NCBI GenBank assembly: GCA_031292575.1
Contig: JARLGX010000030.1
Location: 1 to 64,000, forward strand
Reading direction: 5' to 3'
DNA: 64,000 nt
Source of the DNA: Paludibacter sp.
Lineage (GTDB): Bacteria; Bacteroidota; Bacteroidia; Bacteroidales; Paludibacteraceae
Positions within the stretch are counted from its first letter, which is position 1, and every line of letters begins with the position of its first letter. Below the pieces are notes generated by a model that did no database searches, had not been told where the DNA came from, and saw only the letters and a list, made by a program, of their open reading frames with translations. The position numbers and the translations under genes are program-made. Positions 35,390 to 43,969 of the stretch are shown piece after piece.

Positions 35390-36124
35390 ATGAAAAGCAA
35401 ATTTATAGTAGTATTTTTGATTGTGGTTTTTAATCAAGCTTGTGTTTTGAAACCAAAACAAATCATTTCAGAAACAATTGATATTCGTCAAGAATTGGGA
35501 TTTGCTAAAGTAGGTACTCCTAAAAATTCAAAACTAAAGAAATCATATTTTTCAGAGTCCTATTTTTGTTATTATCGCTTAGACTTGTTTGAAGACTCAA
35601 CTTTTTTTGAAGGGTCGAATTGTGAAGGTCGAATGCATTTTTCTTTAGGTAAATGGAAAATAAGTAACGATTCTCTAAGATTAATTTATACACCTTTAGA
35701 CAATTTGAATATGATAATGGATTATTCATTAAAAGGAGATACAAGTAAATTCTTTGTAATGAAAACCATAAATCAAAATCACGAACCTATTGAGAACCTA
35801 CAAATAATAGGTTTTAAGAAAGGAATCCCAACAAAAACAGCTTTAAAAAAAGGTTACATACTGACAGATAAATACGGGGAAATTAAAATAAAAAAAGCAG
35901 ATTTTGACAGTGTTTTAATCTATGCTTTCACGAATATAACAAATAAGGTATTGACATTTAAGAATAAAGCAATACCTGACAGTTTGAAACTAACATTATT
36001 CTTTAATAGCACAAATTTTTGTCAGTTCCCGACTTATGAATACTACAAAGATGGTTTTGTTTTTATTATAAAGAATGAAAAGCTGATTACAAAAGATTTA
36101 GTTTTGAAGGAAATAAAAATCTAA
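35390..36124 (+). CDS. Hypothetical lipoprotein
   Basis: A 244-residue protein with a signal peptide and likely lipid-anchored Cys18 (lipobox FNQAC). The first half (SYFCYYRLDLFEDSTFF, FSLGKWKISNDSLRLIY) reads like a small beta-barrel or lipocalin-type domain seen in Bacteroidota lipoproteins; the second half includes a KGYILTDKYGEIKI stretch like a carboxypeptidase-regulatory fold. I do not recognise the family. It is clearly more AT-rich than both neighbours, so it may be a recent arrival, sitting between an inverted-repeat element and a terminator. Confidence 0.6.
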   Translation: MKSKFIVVFLIVVFNQACVLKPKQIISETIDIRQELGFAKVGTPKNSKLKKSYFSESYFCYYRLDLFEDSTFFEGSNCEGRMHFSLGKWKISNDSLRLIYTPLDNLNMIMDYSLKGDTSKFFVMKTINQNHEPIENLQIIGFKKGIPTKTALKKGYILTDKYGEIKIKKADFDSVLIYAFTNITNKVLTFKNKAIPDSLKLTLFFNSTNFCQFPTYEYYKDGFVFIIKNEKLITKDLVLKEIKI

Positions 36125-36144
36125 AACAAACAAAACAATATAAC

Positions 36145-36179
36145 AGCAAGCGCGAACCGATAACCGGTTCGCGCTTGCT
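36145..36179. terminator. Palindromic terminator between the lipoprotein and rfbD
   Basis: AGCAAGCGCGAACCG pairs with CGGTTCGCGCTTGCT; it separates two convergent genes. Confidence 0.75.
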
Positions 36180-36190
36180 ATGTATATGAA

Positions 36191-37054
36191 TTATGAATTA
36201 TGCATTAATATCTTCATGCATTGTTCCAGGCTTTCTTCCCAATGTGGAATGGTGATTCCGTAGGTTGCCTTTATTTTGGCTTTGTTCAGCACACTGTAGT
36301 GTGGGCGGGGCGTGCGTGCCGGATAATCTTTAGTTTCGATGGGGCGAACATCGCAAGTGATGCCCGCTATGCGGTGAATGGTTTTGGTAAAGTCGTACCA
36401 ACTGCACACGCCTTCGTCAGAGAAATGATATATGCCCGGACTGAAAGTTTCGTGGCTGAGAACTTTCAGAATGGTATCCGCTAAGTCGGCGGCATACGTG
36501 GGCGAACCTATCTGGTCGAAAATAACGTTTAGCGAATCGCGTTCAGCACCGAGTTTCATCATGGTTTTCACAAAATTATTGCCAAACGAAGAATAAAGCC
36601 ACGCGGTGCGGATAATAACTGCTTGCTGGCACGTTTCCATCAACGCCTGTTCGCCAAGAAGTTTCGATTTGCCATACACGGTTGCGGGGCAAACCGGTTC
36701 ATCTTCGGTGTAAGGAACGTGATTGGTTCCATCAAACACGTAATCAGTAGAAACATGAACTACTTTCAGGTTATTAGCCGTAGCCACTTCACCAATATTG
36801 CGAACCGCATCGGCATTGATTTTATAGCAGAGTTCCACATCATCTTCCGCTTTATCTACTGCCGTGTAAGCGGCACAATTGACAATAGCATTCACTCCAT
36901 TGGCTTTTACAAAAGCATCGAGCGCCGCTTTATCACAAATATCAAGATCTTCGACATCGGTATAAACAAATCGGAAAGCAGGAAAACGGTTGGCGGCTTG
37001 CTGCATCTCGTTGCCGAGTTGCCCGTGACTGCCGGTTATTAGTATTGTTGTCAT
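36191..37054 (-). CDS. rfbD: dTDP-4-dehydrorhamnose reductase
   Basis: A 287-residue short-chain dehydrogenase for the last step of dTDP-L-rhamnose synthesis. NAD(P) motif TGSHGQLGNEMQ, NCAAYTAVDKAEDD, and the catalytic YGKSKLLGE (Tyr/Lys) with VSTDYVFDG before it. It ends the run rfbA-rfbC-rfbD. rfbB, the dehydratase for the second step, is not in the window. Confidence 0.95.
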   Translation of the reverse strand: MTTILITGSHGQLGNEMQQAANRFPAFRFVYTDVEDLDICDKAALDAFVKANGVNAIVNCAAYTAVDKAEDDVELCYKINADAVRNIGEVATANNLKVVHVSTDYVFDGTNHVPYTEDEPVCPATVYGKSKLLGEQALMETCQQAVIIRTAWLYSSFGNNFVKTMMKLGAERDSLNVIFDQIGSPTYAADLADTILKVLSHETFSPGIYHFSDEGVCSWYDFTKTIHRIAGITCDVRPIETKDYPARTPRPHYSVLNKAKIKATYGITIPHWEESLEQCMKILMHNS

Positions 37055-37059
37055 ATTAA

Positions 37060-37083
37060 AGCCCCCTTTAGGGGGTTGGGGGT
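37060..37083. repeat. REP-like palindrome between rfbC and rfbD
   Basis: CCCCCTTTAGGGGG followed by TTGGGGGTC; related words stand at 37640-37740, 58672 and 58802. Confidence 0.7.
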
Positions 37084-37632
37084 CTAAAAGTTCATATTTG
37101 CATCCGCTAACAACGGGTGTTTGGTATCTTTTTCGGAAATAACGGCTTTATCAGCCGGAATTTTCCAATCAATTGCCAATGCCGGATCGTTGTACATAAT
37201 GCCACCTTCAAGCGCGGGATTGTACAGATTGTCGCATTTATAGGTGAACAGTGCAGTTTCGCTCAACACCGAAAAACCATGCGCAAAACCTTGCGGAATA
37301 AGAAACTGCAAGTGGTTTTCCTCGGTCAGTTCCACCCCAAACCATTGTCCGAAAGTCGGTGAATCTTTTCGCAAGTCCACAGCCACATCCCACACGCTTC
37401 CCACTGCTGCCGAAACCAGTTTCGATTGGCTTTGAGGGTACAACTGGTAATGCAGTCCGCGAATTACACCGTAAGAAGATTTGGATTGATTGTCCTGACA
37501 GAAATTCAGGTTGATGCCGGCATCGTGATAGGTTTTTTCGTTATAGGTTTCACAGAAAAAGCCCCGCGCATCACCAAATACACGAGGTTTAATGATAATA
37601 AGATCTTTTATCGGGGTTTCTATAATTTCCAT
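37084..37632 (-). CDS. rfbC: dTDP-4-dehydrorhamnose 3,5-epimerase
   Basis: A 182-residue cupin-fold epimerase for the third step of dTDP-L-rhamnose synthesis. It starts MEIIETPIKDLIIIKPRVFG and has FFCETYNEKTYHDAGI, the catalytic His in GVIRGLHYQL, VAVDLRKDSPTFGQW, and PQGFAHGFSVLSETA with TYKCDNLYNP. Complete. It lies between rfbA and rfbD, separated from each by REP-like palindromes. Confidence 0.95.
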   Translation of the reverse strand: MEIIETPIKDLIIIKPRVFGDARGFFCETYNEKTYHDAGINLNFCQDNQSKSSYGVIRGLHYQLYPQSQSKLVSAAVGSVWDVAVDLRKDSPTFGQWFGVELTEENHLQFLIPQGFAHGFSVLSETALFTYKCDNLYNPALEGGIMYNDPALAIDWKIPADKAVISEKDTKHPLLADANMNF

Positions 37633-37639
37633 AATATAT

Positions 37640-37740
37640 TATTATCCCTGGCCCCCAAAGGGGAACCAGGTTAGTTTTGATTTTATATTCAATAATCGAA
37701 AAAGACTGCGTCTTGTTCCCCTTTAGGGGTTGGGGTCATT
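37640..37740. repeat. REP-like palindromes between rfbA and rfbC
   Basis: CCTGGCCCCCAAAGGGGAACCAGG at the left edge and TTCCCCTTTAGGGGTTGGGG at the right are variants of the same word and can pair with each other across an AT-rich middle. Confidence 0.7.
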
Positions 37741-38605
37741 TTTCGTTGGCAATTTTAATCAGATATTCGCCGTAATGATTTTTCTTTAAAGGTTCGGCCA
37801 GTTTGAGCAACTGCTCATGATTTATGTAACCGTTGCGATAAGCAATTTCTTCGAGGCAAGCCACTTTCAACCCCTGACGATTCTCAATGGTAGCAATAAA
37901 GTTGGACGCTTCGAGCAGACTGTCATGCGTTCCGGTATCGAGCCAAGCCATGCCGCGTCCCATCATTTTCATGCTCAGGCGTTCTTCTTCCAGATACAAT
38001 CGGTTGAGATCGGTGATTTCCAATTCTCCGCGTTTCGACGGTTTTAGTCCTTTCGATTTTTGAACCACATCGTTGCTATAAAAATAAAGACCGGTTACCG
38101 CATAATTCGATTTTGGATGCTCCGGTTTTTCTTCCAATGACAGAACTTTGCCGGTAGAGTCAAATTCGGCCACTCCATAACGTTCAGGATCGTTCACATA
38201 ATAGCCGAACACAGTAGCACCATCTTCCAATTTTGCAGCCTCACGCAAGGTGCGTGAAAAGTCGAAGCCATAGAAGATATTGTCGCCTAAAACCATACAA
38301 ACACTGTCGTTTCCAATAAATTCTTCTCCAATAATAAATGCCTGAGCCAATCCATCGGGCGAAGGTTGAACGGCATAAACCAGTTTAATACCCAAATCTT
38401 CACCGTTTCCTAAAAGGTTTTCATATAGATGAATGTCTTGAGGAGTAGAAATAATTAATATCTCTTTGATTCCGGCCAACATCAAGACTGAAAGCGGATA
38501 ATAAATCATGGGTTTATCGTAAACCGGAATGATTTGCTTGGAAATACTTTTGGTAATTGGGTACAAGCGTGTGCCCGATCCTCCTGCCAGAACAATACCT
38601 TTCAT
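37736..38605 (-). CDS. rfbA: Glucose-1-phosphate thymidylyltransferase
   Basis: A 289-residue nucleotidyltransferase that makes dTDP-glucose, the first step of dTDP-L-rhamnose synthesis for surface polysaccharide. Signature [20 protein letters not shown] at the N-terminus, then [27 protein letters not shown] metal loop ([11 protein letters not shown]) and [15 protein letters not shown]. Complete; first gene of the rfbA-C-D run. Confidence 0.96.
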   Translation of the reverse strand: MKGIVLAGGSGTRLYPITKSISKQIIPVYDKPMIYYPLSVLMLAGIKEILIISTPQDIHLYENLLGNGEDLGIKLVYAVQPSPDGLAQAFIIGEEFIGNDSVCMVLGDNIFYGFDFSRTLREAAKLEDGATVFGYYVNDPERYGVAEFDSTGKVLSLEEKPEHPKSNYAVTGLYFYSNDVVQKSKGLKPSKRGELEITDLNRLYLEEERLSMKMMGRGMAWLDTGTHDSLLEASNFIATIENRQGLKVACLEEIAYRNGYINHEQLLKLAEPLKKNHYGEYLIKIANEK

Positions 38606-38703
38606 AAAATTAGTTTTATTAGTTACGAGTTTAAAAGTTTGTCTCTTGTTTTTTACGCCTCAAAATTATATATAATTTAATTCTCTACGGTCGTTTCTGC
38701 CAA

Positions 38704-39252
38704 TTATTCTTCATCAAAATCCAACTCTCCTGATTTGAAAAGCTGATAATTCTTTGCCAGTAAAACCATAAATTTGCTTATTTCAGTTTGAACCTGAAGA
38801 GTTTCGGGGGTAATTGCCGTTTTTTTCATACGCAACAACATGATTCCATATTGAAAGTTAAAACAAAGTTCAACGTCACTTAACCCAGCATCAGATTGTT
38901 TGCGTAATTGGGTAATAGAAGGCAACACATGGTAGAACTTAGCATTATAACCGGCATCATTACCCGAACGAATTATAAGCGAATGCAATTCATCCAGCTC
39001 AATAATTATATTTTTATTAAGTTGAATATGTCCTTCAGTCTGCACATTTTCGAGTCGCATCATTTCAATCAAACTTTCGTACCATTCATATAAACTTTTG
39101 CGTTCGACATCCGAAACAGGATAAGAAGCAATAATACGTTCATTAATGGCGTCGATGTCGAGATTGAATGCACGAATTAAATCCTCAACTTGCCACATAT
39201 AAAGCAAGTATTCACAGATATTTTCTTTTTTAAGTTTATGAGCTATAAACAT
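38704..39252 (-). CDS. DUF4924 family protein
   Basis: A 182-residue helical cytoplasmic protein matching DUF4924 of Bacteroidales: MFIAHKLKKENICEYLLYMW at the start, then QVEDLIRAFN, and GIMLLRMKKTAIT later. Function unknown. It follows the S4-domain gene and pth, an order I recall from Bacteroides, which hints at a translation-linked role. Confidence 0.8.
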   Translation of the reverse strand: MFIAHKLKKENICEYLLYMWQVEDLIRAFNLDIDAINERIIASYPVSDVERKSLYEWYESLIEMMRLENVQTEGHIQLNKNIIIELDELHSLIIRSGNDAGYNAKFYHVLPSITQLRKQSDAGLSDVELCFNFQYGIMLLRMKKTAITPETLQVQTEISKFMVLLAKNYQLFKSGELDFDEE

Positions 39253-39339
39253 TTCGAAGTGTGGTTGATGATTTTTGATTTAGCATTGGGTATTATTATT
39301 CAATCGGGATTTTACTCTTTTGACAGAAGCCACAAATTA

Positions 39340-39753
39340 TCAATCATCAATAGAAAAATAGTCTTCATCCATAAATGTAGGTTCGATAAAGTCATCCAAT
39401 TCTCGACGGTCTTTTTTAGTTGGTCGTCCGGTTCCGCGATCGCGTCCGGTTTGTCCGGCAAGTTTACCTAGTTCAATTAATTCCAGTTGGTCAGGTGTGG
39501 TTACATTCAACATAAAATCGGGAACAAGCTTAGCATTCATACGGTTCTCGGATAATGCCAACACTTTGAATGAAAACAAAATCGGATTCCGTCTAATTGA
39601 AATTACATCGCCCACCTTCACATTCCGTGACGGTTTAACCTGAACATTCTGAATAATGACTTTCCCTTTCTTGCAAGCTTCAGCAGCTAAGGTCCTCGTT
39701 TTAAACAAACGAACAGCCCACAGCCATTTATCTATACGTACTTCGGTTTTCAT
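39340..39753 (-). CDS. S4-domain RNA-binding protein (Hsp15/HslR-like)
   Basis: A 137-residue protein with an N-terminal S4 domain: VRIDKWLWAVRLFKTRTLAAE, CKKGKVIIQNVQVKPSRNVKVGD. In E. coli, Hsp15 binds free 50S subunits carrying a stalled nascent chain. The tail is charged (GRPTKKDRRELDDF) and ends in acidic residues. I start at ATG 39753, because the longer frame adds 21 residues that are not part of the family. Placed just before pth on the transcript's downstream side, in keeping with ribosome rescue. Confidence 0.88.
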   Translation of the reverse strand: MKTEVRIDKWLWAVRLFKTRTLAAEACKKGKVIIQNVQVKPSRNVKVGDVISIRRNPILFSFKVLALSENRMNAKLVPDFMLNVTTPDQLELIELGKLAGQTGRDRGTGRPTKKDRRELDDFIEPTFMDEDYFSIDD

Positions 39754-39859
39754 CTTCTTAATTTGATTGAGTTGACTGGTTAATTGGTCTATTCGAAGTT
39801 GAGTCGTCAAACACATTCAACAGGGACTATCCAATCAACTTACTCAACAAAATTACCAA

Positions 39860-40423
39860 TTACTTATTATTAAACTGCGTCATGGTTAGTTGCATTCCAG
39901 CTAAACAAAAACTCTGGATAATTTCAGCACAACGTTCGGCGCGTTCAGGGAGCACATCGGCTTGCTCCTTTGTCCATTTGCCAAGAACATATTCAATCTG
40001 GCGACCTTTAGCAAAATCGTTTCCAATTCCAAATCGCAGACGGGCATAATTACTATGGCCCAGTATTTCCTGAATATTTTTCAAACCATTGTGTCCTGCA
40101 TCCGACCCTTTCGGTTTCAAGCGAAGTGTTCCAAAAGGCAATGCCAGATCATCAACCACCACCAATACGTTTTCAATCTCAATATTTTCCTTTTGAATCC
40201 AGTAACGCAAAGCATTCCCACTCAAATTCATGAAGGTTGAAGGTTTAAGCAAAATAAGTGTACGACCTTTAATTTTCACTTCACAAGTAGAACCGTAGCG
40301 GTTTTCCGTAAAAAAAACATTGGACGCTTTAGCAAAAGCGTCCAATATTGTAAAACCTATGTTGTGGCGGGTGTCCTGATACTCGTTACCAATATTACCC
40401 AATCCAACAATTAAGTATTTCAT
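39860..40423 (-). CDS. pth: Peptidyl-tRNA hydrolase
   Basis: A 187-residue enzyme that frees tRNA from prematurely released peptidyl-tRNA. It starts [24 protein letters not shown] (catalytic His in TRHN), then [25 protein letters not shown] with the active-site Asp, and [13 protein letters not shown]. Complete; 11 bases downstream of rplY. Confidence 0.96.
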   Translation of the reverse strand: MKYLIVGLGNIGNEYQDTRHNIGFTILDAFAKASNVFFTENRYGSTCEVKIKGRTLILLKPSTFMNLSGNALRYWIQKENIEIENVLVVVDDLALPFGTLRLKPKGSDAGHNGLKNIQEILGHSNYARLRFGIGNDFAKGRQIEYVLGKWTKEQADVLPERAERCAEIIQSFCLAGMQLTMTQFNNK

Positions 40424-40434
40424 TTGCTCAAAAA

Positions 40435-41010
40435 TTATTTACCGGCAGTAGCAGCAGCACCACGTGCAGCTCTAGTCAATTTAACCTGTGCAACAACGGC
40501 ATTTTTTGCATTCAAAATTTCCAAGTTAGCAACTGAAACCTTAGCAACCTGAATAGATTTTCCTAAACCTAAAGCAGTAACATCAATAACAATATTTTCA
40601 GGAATTTGAGTATATAACCCTTTCACTTTCAACTTACGCATTTCAAGTGCCAATTTACCACCGGCTTTAACGCCTTCGGCTAAACCTTCAAGTTTAACAG
40701 GAAGTTCAACAATAACCGGTTTATCTTCTGTCAATTGAAGAAAATCAATATGTAATACTTTATCACTTACAGGATGAAATTGCAACGCTTTCATGATGGC
40801 TTTTGTTTTTTTCCCATCAATGTCCAAATTCACTACGAATACTTCAGGAGAATAAATCATTTTGCGAATATCGCTGATTGTAGTAGTGAAATGAGTGTTT
40901 TCAGCTCCACCATACAATACACATGGCACGTTATCTACAACTCTCTCTGCTTTAGTAGCTTTTTTCCCAAGATCAGTTCTCACTGTTCCTTTTAAATCAA
41001 ATGTTTTCAT
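40435..41010 (-). CDS. rplY: 50S ribosomal protein L25 (Ctc form)
   Basis: A 191-residue, two-domain L25/Ctc protein that binds 5S rRNA. The N-terminal domain starts [20 protein letters not shown] and the C-terminal TL5-type domain includes [20 protein letters not shown]. The tail is Ala-rich. The rplY-pth pairing is widely conserved. Confidence 0.95.
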   Translation of the reverse strand: MKTFDLKGTVRTDLGKKATKAERVVDNVPCVLYGGAENTHFTTTISDIRKMIYSPEVFVVNLDIDGKKTKAIMKALQFHPVSDKVLHIDFLQLTEDKPVIVELPVKLEGLAEGVKAGGKLALEMRKLKVKGLYTQIPENIVIDVTALGLGKSIQVAKVSVANLEILNAKNAVVAQVKLTRAARGAAATAGK

Positions 41011-41111
41011 TTGTTGTTTTTAAATATGTGTTACTCAAAATTTAAGCGTTTTATTTTTAAGTGATTAGTCGCCTAATTTCCCATCACACTTTCTTTTGCA
41101 AAAAAGTGGGA

Positions 41112-41142
41112 CAAAGGTAGTTATATTTTTGGGAATCTGCAA
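41112..41142 (-). promoter_or_regulatory. Promoter of rplY-pth
   Basis: On the minus strand TACCTTTG (41112-41119) is the -7 box, with TTG at 41140-41142 twenty bases upstream. Confidence 0.6.
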
Positions 41143-41224
41143 TATGTTTGATAAGAAGTTGAATAGCCAAGCTGGTTGACACGGTTTAAAACGGTTTTAT
41201 CTAGTGCCATATATAAAAAATCAT

Positions 41225-41232
41225 TACTTTTG
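41225..41232 (+). promoter_or_regulatory. Promoter -7 box of the aminotransferase gene
   Basis: TACTTTTG, 24 bases before the ATG. Confidence 0.5.
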
Positions 41233-41256
41233 CATCGTTTTTAGCGTACAAAATTT

Positions 41257-42411
41257 ATGAATCAAACTATTGACCGCATGACATCTTTTATTGTTATGGA
41301 TGTGTTGGAACGGGCAAATCAATTACAAAGTGAAGGGATAGATATTATTCATCTCGAAGTAGGCGAACCTGATTTCGATATGCCTGAATGTATTACAAAT
41401 GCAGCCATAGAAGCCCATCAAAACGGAACAACTCATTACACACATTCATTGGGTGATCCATTATTACGTTCAGCTATAAGAGATTTTTATAAAGCGGAAT
41501 ATGGTGTAATTGTAGATCCAGACTGCATTTTAGTCACATCTGGGTCTTCACCGGCTATATTAATGACACTTATGTTGCTTTGCGAACAAGGGGATGAAGT
41601 TATCATGTCCAATCCGGGTTATCCATGCTACCGGAATTTTACATTAGCTTGCCATGCAGAACCGGTTTATGTCCCGTTGCAAGCAGAATGTGATTTTCAA
41701 TACAATATAGAAGAAATTAAAAAGAAAATTACCAATAAAACACGCGCCATTTTTGTAAACTCTCCTATGAACCCGACAGGTACGTTGGTAAATGAACAAG
41801 TTTATAAGGAATTAGCGTCATTAGATATTCCGATAATTTCCGATGAGATTTATCATGGTTTAGTTTATAAAGGGAGGGCTACCTCAATTCTCGAATTTAC
41901 AGACAAAGCATTTGTTATAAATGGATTTTCTAAACGTTTTGCCATGACAGGACTTCGTCTTGGATATTTAATAGCTCCGAAGGAATATATGCGATCGTTG
42001 CAAATTCTCCAGCAGAATCTATTCATTTGCGCTCCAAGCACAGCCCAAAAAGCCGGAATTGTAGCGCTAAAAGAAGCTGAAACCGATGTAGATTCAATGC
42101 GTTCCGTTTACAATGAAAGGCGACTCTATATTATTGGCAGATTGACAAAGATGGGTTTTGTAATTCATACCGAACCACAAGGAGCTTTTTACGTGTTTTG
42201 CGATGCCCGCAAATTCACAACCGATTCGTATCATTTTGCATTTGATGTTCTCGAAAAAGCACATATCGGAATTACTCCAGGTATTGATTTTGGCTCAGGT
42301 GGTGAAGGATTTGTTAGATTTTCGTATGCTAATTCCATAGAAAATATTCGAATAGCCATGGATAGATTGGAAGAGTATTTAAATATTCAAAATCAACAAC
42401 AAGCAGATTGA
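41257..42411 (+). CDS. PLP-dependent aminotransferase (class I/II, aspartate aminotransferase-like)
   Basis: A 384-residue fold-type I aminotransferase. Substrate loop HLEVGEPDFDMPE, GTTHYTHSLGDPLLR, NSPMNPTGTL, SDEIYHGLVY (Asp/Tyr for the cofactor ring) and GFSKRFAMTGLRLGYL with Lys226 binding PLP. The Arg for the substrate carboxylate is in FVRFSYAN. Aspartate or a broad amino acid range is likely; the exact substrate cannot be told. Stands alone between rplY and infC. Confidence 0.87.
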   Translation: MNQTIDRMTSFIVMDVLERANQLQSEGIDIIHLEVGEPDFDMPECITNAAIEAHQNGTTHYTHSLGDPLLRSAIRDFYKAEYGVIVDPDCILVTSGSSPAILMTLMLLCEQGDEVIMSNPGYPCYRNFTLACHAEPVYVPLQAECDFQYNIEEIKKKITNKTRAIFVNSPMNPTGTLVNEQVYKELASLDIPIISDEIYHGLVYKGRATSILEFTDKAFVINGFSKRFAMTGLRLGYLIAPKEYMRSLQILQQNLFICAPSTAQKAGIVALKEAETDVDSMRSVYNERRLYIIGRLTKMGFVIHTEPQGAFYVFCDARKFTTDSYHFAFDVLEKAHIGITPGIDFGSGGEGFVRFSYANSIENIRIAMDRLEEYLNIQNQQQAD

Positions 42412-42490
42412 TTGCAAATTAGAATATAGCAGGGATGCAAATTGTTTTGAATAATTATAGAAATAGAGTAAGTAATTCAAATAAAAGTAT

Positions 42491-42498
42491 TATATTTG
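42491..42498 (+). promoter_or_regulatory. Promoter -7 box of infC-rpmI-rplT
   Basis: TATATTTG, 62 bases before the proposed infC start. Confidence 0.6.
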
Positions 42499-42543
42499 CG
42501 GGCTCAAAAAAGCATAGGAAATTCTTTATACACATTTAAAATT

Positions 42544-42562
42544 AAGGAGGAAACAAACAATA
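42544..42562 (+). promoter_or_regulatory. Strong Shine-Dalgarno and AUA start of infC
   Basis: AAGGAGG (42544-42550) lies nine bases before ATA (42560-42562). Such a full anti-16S match is rare in this phylum. No ATG is available in frame between the stop at 42515 and the conserved part of the protein. Confidence 0.75.
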
Positions 42563-43117
42563 GCTAAACAATTGACCATCAGACCTCAAAGAGGAAGAGT
42601 AAAAGAGCAGCCCAATCGCATAAACGATAAAATTAAGGGGTTAAAAGAAGTTCGTTTGGTAGGCGATAATGTAGAACAAGGCGTTTATTCATTTGAAGAA
42701 GCCATCCGTATTGCCGATCAACTTGAATTAGATTTGGTAGAAATATCGCCTAATGCTGTGCCACCGGTTTGTAAAGTAGTTGACTATCAAAAGTTTTTGT
42801 ACCAAATTAAAAAACGTGAGAAAGAAGCTAAAGCCAAAACCGCAAAAGTTATATTGAAAGAAATTCGCTTCGGACCACAAACCGATGACCATGATTACAA
42901 TTTCAAATTGAAACATGCTCAGGAATTCTTAAAAGAAGGCTGTAAAGTGAAAGCGTATGTATTTTTTAAAGGTCGTTCCATTCTTTTTAAGGAACAAGGT
43001 GAAGTATTATTACTCCGTTTTGCAAGTGACTTAGAAGAATATGCCAAAGTAGACCAACTACCGCAATTAGAAGGTAAACGCATGATTATCATGTTTTCAC
43101 CTAAAAAATTGAAATAA
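42560..43117 (+). CDS. infC: Translation initiation factor IF-3
   Basis: A 185-residue factor that binds 30S subunits and checks the start codon. The N-domain contains [19 protein letters not shown] and the C-domain [20 protein letters not shown] and [14 protein letters not shown] place the start at AUA 42560 (AKQLTIRPQ...), nine bases after a perfect AAGGAGG, rather than the TTG at 42572, which lies 21 bases from it. Rare start codons on infC are known from E. coli (AUU), where IF-3 represses its own translation by rejecting them. The same loop is likely here. Confidence 0.93.
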   Translation: MAKQLTIRPQRGRVKEQPNRINDKIKGLKEVRLVGDNVEQGVYSFEEAIRIADQLELDLVEISPNAVPPVCKVVDYQKFLYQIKKREKEAKAKTAKVILKEIRFGPQTDDHDYNFKLKHAQEFLKEGCKVKAYVFFKGRSILFKEQGEVLLLRFASDLEEYAKVDQLPQLEGKRMIIMFSPKKLK

Positions 43118-43162
43118 GTAGTCAGTATAAAATAGGATTACACAACTAAATTATAAGTAACA

Positions 43163-43360
43163 ATGCCAAAAATGAAAACTAACTCCGGTGCTAAAAAAAG
43201 GTTCACCCTTACCGGAACAGGAAAGATCAAAAGAAAACATGCTTTTAAAAGCCACATTTTGACTAAAAAAACAACAAAGCAAAAACGTAACCTAACTCAT
43301 ATGGCTCTTGTACACAAGACCGATTTGACGAACGTTAAAGAAATGCTTTGCATGAAATAG
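43163..43360 (+). CDS. rpmI: 50S ribosomal protein L35
   Basis: A 65-residue basic protein: [20 protein letters not shown] followed by [19 protein letters not shown] and a short helix. Middle gene of the universal infC-rpmI-rplT operon. Confidence 0.97.
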   Translation: MPKMKTNSGAKKRFTLTGTGKIKRKHAFKSHILTKKTTKQKRNLTHMALVHKTDLTNVKEMLCMK

Positions 43361-43411
43361 TCAATTTCTCTCTTTTAAAATCTCATTTTTTCTTAGTCAA
43401 AATCAGAATGC

Positions 43412-43442
43412 CTTTAGCCTAAAGTTCGCAGTGAAATGCGAC
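43412..43442 (+). promoter_or_regulatory. Two small hairpins before rplT
   Basis: CTTTAG-C-CTAAAG (43412-43424) and an imperfect TTCGCA/TGCGAC stem (43425-43442) in the 107-base spacer. In other bacteria L20 binds a leader RNA in this operon; whether this is such a site is unproven. Confidence 0.35.
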
Positions 43443-43467
43443 GCTAACATTCACAAATCATTTAATT

Positions 43468-43818
43468 ATGCCAAGATCAGTAAACCACGTAGCTTCACGT
43501 AAAAGAAGAAAAAGAATTTTAAGCCTCACTAGAGGCTATTTCGGAGGTCGTCGCAACGTATGGACTGTTGCCAAAAACACATGGGAAAAAGGGTTACAAT
43601 ATGCTTATCGTGACCGTAAAAATAAAAAACGTAGTTTTCGTGCATTGTGGATACAACGTATTAACGCTGCAGCTCGTTTAGAAGGCATGTCGTATTCTAA
43701 ATTAATGGGTGCATTACACAAATCCGGTATCGAGATGAACCGTAAGGTGTTAGCCGATTTAGCAATGAATCACCCAGAAGCTTTCAAAGCTATCGTAATA
43801 AAAGCAAAAAACGCTTAA
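43468..43818 (+). CDS. rplT: 50S ribosomal protein L20
   Basis: A 116-residue early-assembly 23S rRNA-binding protein: [55 protein letters not shown], and the globular C-terminus with [20 protein letters not shown]. Last gene of its operon; two terminators follow. Confidence 0.97.
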   Translation: MPRSVNHVASRKRRKRILSLTRGYFGGRRNVWTVAKNTWEKGLQYAYRDRKNKKRSFRALWIQRINAAARLEGMSYSKLMGALHKSGIEMNRKVLADLAMNHPEAFKAIVIKAKNA

Positions 43819-43873
43819 GAATTTAACTTGCCTTGTCTGTCTTTGTTTATTAGAAACAAAACATATTTGATAA

Positions 43874-43909
43874 AAAAACAGCTGAACTTTCCGTTCAGCT
43901 GTTTTTTAG
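43874..43909 (+). terminator. Terminator of the infC operon
   Basis: Stem AAACAGCTGAAC/GTTCAGCTGTTT with a T-run. Confidence 0.88.
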
Positions 43910-43921
43910 TTTAAATTTACT

Positions 43922-43956
43922 CAAAAAAAGACAGGCTATCTTCCTGTCTTTTTTTG
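43922..43956. terminator. Bidirectional terminator, also serving glgP
   Basis: AAAAAAAGACAGG...CCTGTCTTTTTTT, 14 bases beyond the glgP stop codon. Confidence 0.85.
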
Positions 43957-43969
43957 AGTATAGAAAAAT

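Noticed and set aside
36623-37042. 139-residue plus-strand frame inside rfbD
   Set aside because: It is antisense to a complete and clearly conserved rfbD and shows no domain of its own.
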